DNA of 64,000 nt, from the NCBI GenBank assembly GCA_947683425.1, contig CANTUQ010000037.1, positions 2,976,001 through 3,040,000 of the forward strand. The letters run 5' to 3'. The position numbers were made by a program, and so were the translations under genes. Of the stretch, positions 58,363 through 64,000 are shown in pieces. This DNA is from Excoecaria cochinchinensis. Its lineage: Eukaryota; Streptophyta; Magnoliopsida; Malpighiales; Euphorbiaceae. How positions within the stretch are numbered: position 1 is the stretch's first letter; each line of letters starts with the position of its first letter. A model generated the notes under the pieces. The model searched no databases, had not been told where the DNA came from, and saw only the letters and a list, made by a program, of their open reading frames with translations.

Positions 58363-59409
58363 ATGGATTCCACGCGAGGATCGCTTAAGGATTCAGCTGA
58401 GAGTGCGAATCCCCGGGACTAAGATTCGTCAGTTTTTAGTCCATCTCAGTCAGTGAGGGTACAACCTGAGGCTCCAGCCATGCTTTTTGAGGCCATACTT
58501 AAGATATCGTAAGATATGGCGAGAGTGTTGGAAAGGGTGACTGCACCGAGGGCTCCGATTTAAATGATGAGGAATTTTGGAGTTGGGAATTTTTATGGGA
58601 CTAGTTTGGATGAGTCCGACAAAGCAGAATTTTGGATTGAAAAAGTAAGAAGAGTATTGGAGGAGATTCGATGTTTCTCGGAAAGGGAAGTTGAATGTGT
58701 TATGTCTCTCTTGCAAGGTTTCGCCTACGATTAAAGGAAACTAGTTCTAAGGCACCCACAGTTACCTGACCCAGTTACATGGGAGTTTTTCGTGCGAGAG
58801 TTTCACAATAAGTATGTAACTAAGGCTTATAAGGAGGCTAAATGGAAGCAGTTTTTAAATCTTAAGTAAAGGGCTTTATCTGTAGTGGATTATGAGAAGG
58901 AATTTAACAGGCTTAGCAAGTATGCGCCGTAGGGTGTCCTCACGGAAGAGTTCCGCTATTAGCATTTTGAGGAGGGGCTAAATGAGTCCATCAAGGCATT
59001 ATTGATTTCTTTAACAACCTCTCAAACTGTCTGTTATTATCATATTGTACAAGCAGCGATGTGGGCATAACGTTCTGAAACTATTTTAAAAGAAAGGGCT
59101 TAAAGGAGGAATCCCTCTATGGAGGCTCATCTTTCAGGGAAGAGGTCTAGGAACTCTCAAGTAACTTCTCCGGATGAGTCTACCAATAGTTCTGCTACAA
59201 GAGGAAGGAGACAAGGATCTTCTCAAGTGTCTGGTGATGGAAAAGGTGCTTCGGGTGGCAGAGGTGATAATGTGCTGGAGTGTTCACATTGTAATAAGCA
59301 CCATCGGGGTGAATGGTGTTGGTTGACAGGAGGTTGTTTTAGATGTGGTAGTATGGAGCATTTCCTAACCAATTACCCGAAGTCGTTTGAGAACACCCAA
59401 GAACAGTAG
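58363..59409 (+). pseudogene. Gag of the Tekay-like element (broken)
   Basis: From the ATG at 58363 the frame reads a capsid-type Retrotrans_gag (FYGTSLDESDKAEFWIEKV, SVVDYEKEFNRLSKYAP) interrupted by many TAG/TAA/TGA codons, then an open stretch 59119-59409. The zinc knuckle CFRCGSMEHFLTNY lacks its final Cys, which is Tyr. Confidence 0.8.
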
Positions 59410-62400
59410 GAGGCCAGTTGAGCAGGGTCTAATGCCTCTCAGGCTAGCCGTGGTAGAGGAAGAAGGCGAGGTCATGGTGGTCGGCCTAGAGATAAAGCTT
59501 CCTTCAAGACAGTGGATCGTCCTCCAGTAGTGCTAGCTAGCGCGTATGCAATGAAGGCTCAGGATGTGCAAGATTTTCCAGAGGTGATAGCTGTTATGTT
59601 TCTACTCTTCGGCACTGAAATGCATGCTCTAATAGATCCTCGTTCCACACACTTATACTAATGTTCTGAAAAGTTATGTGCTAACTTACCTATTACCGAT
59701 CAATTAGATTATGAGATCTGTGTGACCAGTCCCTTAGGGCATAGTGTCAATGTAAGTAAGGTGTATAAGAATTATCCTTTAGTGGTGCAAGGAAAAGAGT
59801 TTCCAGTTGATTTTATTGGCTTTCCTATCCATGAATTCGATCTAATTCCGGGTATGGACTAGTTGTGTAAGCATCCAGCTATGGTTGATTGTCATAGGAA
59901 GACGGTAGTGCTTAAAGGTGGTGAGCAGTCTCCAGTGGTTGTGCGTAGTTTGGGTTTTAGTCCTTTGAATAGCGTGATTTCGACTATACAAGCTAGACGA
60001 TTTTTAAGGAAAGGATGTGAGGCTTTTCTGGCTTTTGTTTTGGATTCTAGGCATGACCAAGTAAAGATTAAAGATACACCGGTGGTAAGAGAGTTTATGG
60101 ATGTATTCCCTGAGGAGTTGCCTGGGTTACCACCGAAAAGAGAAGTGGATCTATCTATAGAGATCCTGCCGGGTACTGTTCTCATTTCTAAAGCTCCTTA
60201 TCGAATGGCTCATGTAGAATTAAAAGAATTAAAGATTCAATTACAGGAGCTATTGGACAAGGGCTTTATTAGACCCAATGTTTCTCCGTGGGGTGCTCCA
60301 ATGTTGTTCATTAAGAAGAAGGATGGTACTTTAAGGATGTGCATTAATTATCGGTAGATTAACAAGATTACTGTGAAGAATAAATATCCATTATGAAGAA
60401 TAGAAGACTTATTTGATTAGTTGAGAGGGGCCGGAGTCTTTTCCAAGATTGACTTGCAGTCTGGTTACTATCAGCTTCGGGTGAAGGATGTGGATGTTCC
60501 TAAGACTGCCTTTAGGACGCAGTATGGACACTATGAGTTTTTAGTGATGCCATTTGGGTTGACGAATGTACCGGCGGCTTTTATGGATTTGATGAACAGG
60601 GTGTTCTGGCCATATCTTGACCGATTTGTTGTTGTGTTTATCGATGACATATTGGTGCATTCAATGGATGAGCACGAGCATGAAGAGCATCTGCATGTTA
60701 TGCTTCAGGGTTTAAGAGATCACCAGTTATTCACAAAACTCAGCAAGTGTGATTTTTAGCTTGAGGAGGTGTCTTTCGTAGGTCATATTGTTTCCTCTGA
60801 GGGTATCAGGGTTGACCCATTTAAGATTGAGGCGATAGTGAATTGGAAGCCACCTCGGAATATGTCAGAAGTGAGAAGTTTTATGGGGTCATCAGGTTAC
60901 TACAGACGGTTTGTTAAAGGGTTTTCTATAATTACTTTACCTTTGATGAAGTTGCTATGGAAATGAGTTAAGTTTGAATGGACAGATAGGTGTCAAACCA
61001 GTTTTGACCAGTTGAAGAGAAGGCTTATTGAAGCTCCTCTACTTACTCAACCCATTTCGGGTAAGGAGTATACCATGTACAGTGATGTTTCAGGTATTGG
61101 TCTTGGATGTATTCTGATGTAGGATGGGAAGGTAATAGCGTATGCGTCTAGGCAGCTAAAGCCTCATGAGCAGACTATCCTACGCATGATTTGGAATTTT
61201 CTGTGGTTGTGTTTTCCCTTAAGATATGGCGCCATTATTTGTATGGTGAGACGTGCAGGATTTTCACTTATCACAAGAGCCTTAAGTATTTGCTCACTTA
61301 AAAAGGGCTCAATCTTAGACAGTGATGATGGTTGGAGATGTTTAAAGATTATGACTGTATAATGGACTACTATCCGGGCAAGGCAAATGTGGTTGCTGAT
61401 GCGTCAAGTAGGAAATCAATTTTAGCTCTAGCATTGTAGCGTAGTAGATGGAGAATTGCTTCTGATGGGGCTCTGATTGCCTAACTGAAAGCTACGCTTA
61501 GTCTGAAGCAATTGATTGTTGATGCTCAGAAGAATGATCCTAAGTTGCGGCAAGCACTGCAAGTAGTTAAGAGTGGAGATCAGATTGATTATTTTATGAG
61601 TAGTGATGGGGTGCTTTATTATAGAAATCGTTTATGTGTACCAAATAATGGGGAAGTGAAGAAAAAGCTCTTATAGGAGGCACACACTATGATTTTTACT
61701 ATGCATCTAGGAAGTAATAAGATGTACTAGGATCTAAAGCAGTTCTATTGGTGGCCGGGTATGAAAAGAGATGTTGTGGACTTTGTTTCCAAGTGCCAAA
61801 CCTGTCAGCAGGTGAAGGCTGAGCACCAAGTTCTGTCAGGGTTGCTCAATCCTTTGCCTATTCCTCAGTGGAAATGGAACAATGTTACGATGCATTTTGT
61901 AATAGGTTTGCCCTTGACAAAAAGGAAGCATGATTTCGTATGGGTAATAGTCGATCGACTTACCAAGTCGGCTCATTTCTTACCGGTTTGACTTGATTAC
62001 CCTATGAATGGATTAGCGAAAATCTGTATGAATGAAGTGGTTCGGCTTCATGGAGTTCCTTTGTCGATTGTGTCTGATCGGGATCCCAGGTTTACATCGA
62101 AGTTTTGAAAAGAATTGCAATCTGCATTGGGTACTTAATTGAACTTCAGCACAGCTTTTCATCCTCATACCGACGGTCAATTAGAAAGGGTTATTCAGGT
62201 GTTGGAGGATATGCTTTGAGGTTGTGTATTGGATTTTTCTGGAAGTTGGGACAAATATGTTACTTTGATGGAATTTGCGTATAATAACAGTCATCATATG
62301 AGTATTGGTATGGCACCATATGAAGCTCTCTACGGCAGAAAGTGTCAAACTCCAGTGTGTTGGACAGAATGGAGTGAGTGCTCCCTAGTAGGTCCGAATT

Positions 62401-62970
62401 TGGTTAGAGATACGGAAGAGAAGATCAAACTAGTTCAGCATAATTTGAGGGTAGTGAGTGACCGACAAAGATCTTATGCAAATTTGAAGTGGAAGGATAT
62501 TGAGTATAAAGTTGGTGATAAAGTTTTTCTAAAAGTATCGCCTTGGAGGAAAGTGCTTCATTTTGGTAAAAAGGAGAAACTGAGTCCAAGGTTCATTGGG
62601 CCGTATGAGATATTGGAACGGGTCGGACCAGTTGCTTATTGGTTGGCTTTGCCATTAGAGTTAGCCAGGCTGCATGATGTGGTTCACGTATCAATGCTTT
62701 GCAGATACCGTTCAGATGAGTCTCATGTGTTATTTGTTCAAGAAGTGCAAGTTCAATCGGATTTTTTATATGATAAAGAACCTAAGGCTATTTTGGCTCG
62801 GGAAGTAAGATAGCTTCAAAAAAATAGATTCCCTTGGTAAAAGTGTTATGGCTGAATCACAATATGGAAGAAGCGACTTTAGAACCTAAATCAGTTATGA
62901 GAGCTCAGTACCCTCAATTGTTCAGCTCAGGTAAGAATTTCTAGGAAGAAATTCCTTTAAGGAGGGGAGA
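59410..62970 (+). pseudogene. Pol of the Tekay-like element (broken)
   Basis: Protease-region remnants lie near 59560-59860. Reverse transcriptase follows at 59863-60960 (VSPWGAPMLFIKKKDGTLRM, FSKIDLQSGYYQLR, VFIDDILVHS), RNase H remnants at 61000-61440 and integrase at 61680-62400 (YWWPGMKRDVVDFV, CQTCQQVK, then TMHFVIGLP, where the first catalytic Asp of the DDE triad is His). The C-terminal part runs to about 62940 (HVSMLCRYRSDESHV, ILAREVR, YPQLF), chromodomain-like. At least a dozen stops occur, several where Gln or Arg is conserved in relatives, which fits C-to-T decay. No functional product. Confidence 0.85.
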
Positions 62971-62972
62971 GT

Positions 62973-63678
62973 TGTGAGACCACAACTTGTACCCTAGTAG
63001 CCTTGAGCATTATTGAGGTATGAGAGTGGCCTAAGTATGTTTTGTGCATGTATGTGTGTTTAGAATGTGTTCAGTATTTTTGTAGAAGTTTGGGTTAATA
63101 TTATTATTGACTTTTGGGACTTAATTGCATGTTTTAAGAAGTTTAAAGGGTATATGTGTGTGGCGGCTTTAATTATGTGGTTTGAGTGAGTTTTGAGGAG
63201 AAAAGAAGGATTAGAAGAGAGATTTTCCAAATCCACCATAGATGAGTGATAAGTGGCTGGTGGATGAAGTGAGAGAAAGGAGAGGATAAGGATGGCTTTA
63301 AAGCCAAGAGAGAGAACGTGAGAGAGAGCAGCAACTGCCCTCTTCTCTCCCGTTGCCCACATTCTTCTCCTCCTCCTCATTTGCCCAAATTCATCCTCCA
63401 AGCTGCTTTAATTTTTATTGGTTTGGCAAGTTCAAGTAAGTGAATAGTTCTCTTCTTCCTCGTCCACTTCGTCTTCCTCCTTTTCTTCTTCTTCTTCTTC
63501 TTCTTCTTCTCTTCTTCTCCCTATTTTGTTTGGTGGTTGTATGTTTGGGTTTATGTAAATGGTGTGGTTTGGTTTGAATTGTTCAAAGTTCTAGCTAGAG
63601 AAGAGAAGAGAAGAGAAGGGGAAAAAGAAAGTGGGCAAAAGTGTTGTTAATTAAGCTTAAAGAGTTTAGGAGCTAAAG
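62973..63678 (+). repeat. Truncated 3' LTR of the Tekay-like element
   Basis: Matches the first ~690 bp of the 5' LTR, including the CTT/TCT microsatellite (about 63480-63520), then stops matching after TTTAGGAGCTAAAG. The remaining ~1.75 kb of the LTR is absent. Confidence 0.85.
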
Positions 63679-64000
63679 TATATTTACAAGATACTCTAAA
63701 TACTCAAAAGGATATGTCTCCATTAGTGAACAAGATAGAGAGATTGTAATCGAATTTGAATCTCGAAATGCCACTTCATGGAAAATGATTTTTCAAGCAA
63801 GAATTTAAAAGATAAAGAAAGTACATCTCTTTATGGGTTAGTAAATCAAAATACTTTGATAAATCGAGATAGCTTGATACAAACACCTAATGATATATCA
63901 AAGATAGTTGATCTAAGTGGGAGAAATGAAAGAGATGGTGAATTCGTTTAATAAAAACTACAAATAAATAATGAATTTGTTTCACAATCACCTCAATTAA
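63679..64000. other. Unrecognised sequence beyond the truncated LTR
   Basis: AT-rich sequence. Its + strand frames give short coding-like runs, for example EQDREIVIEFESRNATSWKM near 63725-63785 and LYGLVNQNTLINRDSLIQTP near 63830-63890, in different frames. The family was not identified. It may be another retroelement or viral relic continuing outside the window. Confidence 0.3.

Larger units (their letters stand above)
55797..63678 (+). mobile_element. Tekay/Del-like Ty3/gypsy element, heavily mutated, 3' LTR truncated
   Basis: 5' LTR 55797-58251, primer binding site 58259-58270, gag and pol pseudogenes, polypurine tract 62959-62972 (AAGGAGGGGAGAGT), then the 3' LTR from 62973, which matches the 5' LTR only to about 63678. 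The left flank is AAAAC; the right target copy is lost. Long LTRs and a chromodomain-like pol end suggest the Tekay/Del clade. Confidence 0.85.

Overview
This is a eudicot nuclear genome window. It has two spliced host genes with GT-AG introns, AT-rich spacers, and about 80% transposon-derived sequence (CACTA, Ty1/copia, Ty3/gypsy, PIF/Harbinger, MITEs, LINE and pararetrovirus remnants). The species cannot be fixed from the sequence. No prokaryotic features, CRISPR arrays, rRNA or tRNA genes were seen.

Layout. 1-13859: a decayed CACTA (En/Spm) element on the + strand whose left end lies outside the window. A long reverse-oriented solo LTR (3183-12205) is inserted in its transposase gene, and that LTR is split by a gag-only, non-autonomous LTR element with three LTR copies (5606-11150). 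14401-21034: a second, oppositely oriented CACTA element with recognisable ends. 22947-33027 (- strand): an 11-exon multiple inositol polyphosphate phosphatase gene (497 codons) whose second intron carries a structurally complete copia element (27023-32236, 5-bp target duplication, 1369-codon ORF) in antisense orientation. 33545-41216: LTR relics and a 5'-truncated chromovirus with a 270-bp 3' LTR. 41217-41553: a Tourist-like MITE. 42868-46727 (+ strand): a 9-exon gene for a P5-type protein disulfide isomerase with two CGHC sites and a KDEL tail, with an ER-stress-like promoter motif. 47828-49660: a hAT-like MITE, a Caulimoviridae-like fragment and a PIF/Harbinger remnant. 51337-55554: an 833-bp tandem duplication of LINE/Tat-Ogre debris whose second unit is split by a 2.55-kb solo LTR. 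55797-63678: a Tekay/Del-like gypsy element full of stop codons, with a truncated 3' LTR. 63679-64000: an unrecognised, possibly once-coding stretch.

Function. Only the phosphatase and the disulfide isomerase look like host genes. Both have uninterrupted spliced frames and plausible signal peptides. The phosphatase keeps RHGTRSP but reads HAQ where the family normally has the proton-donor motif HAE. The rest is a nested record of transposition: CACTA, then the solo LTR in it, then the gag-only element in that LTR. The three related long LTRs (3183-12205, 52459-55009, 55797-58251) share arrays of a CpG-rich dyad, TGTCGCGAGCGCGACA, often paired as hairpins. With the triple-LTR element and the HAQ substitution, these are the observations most worth following up.
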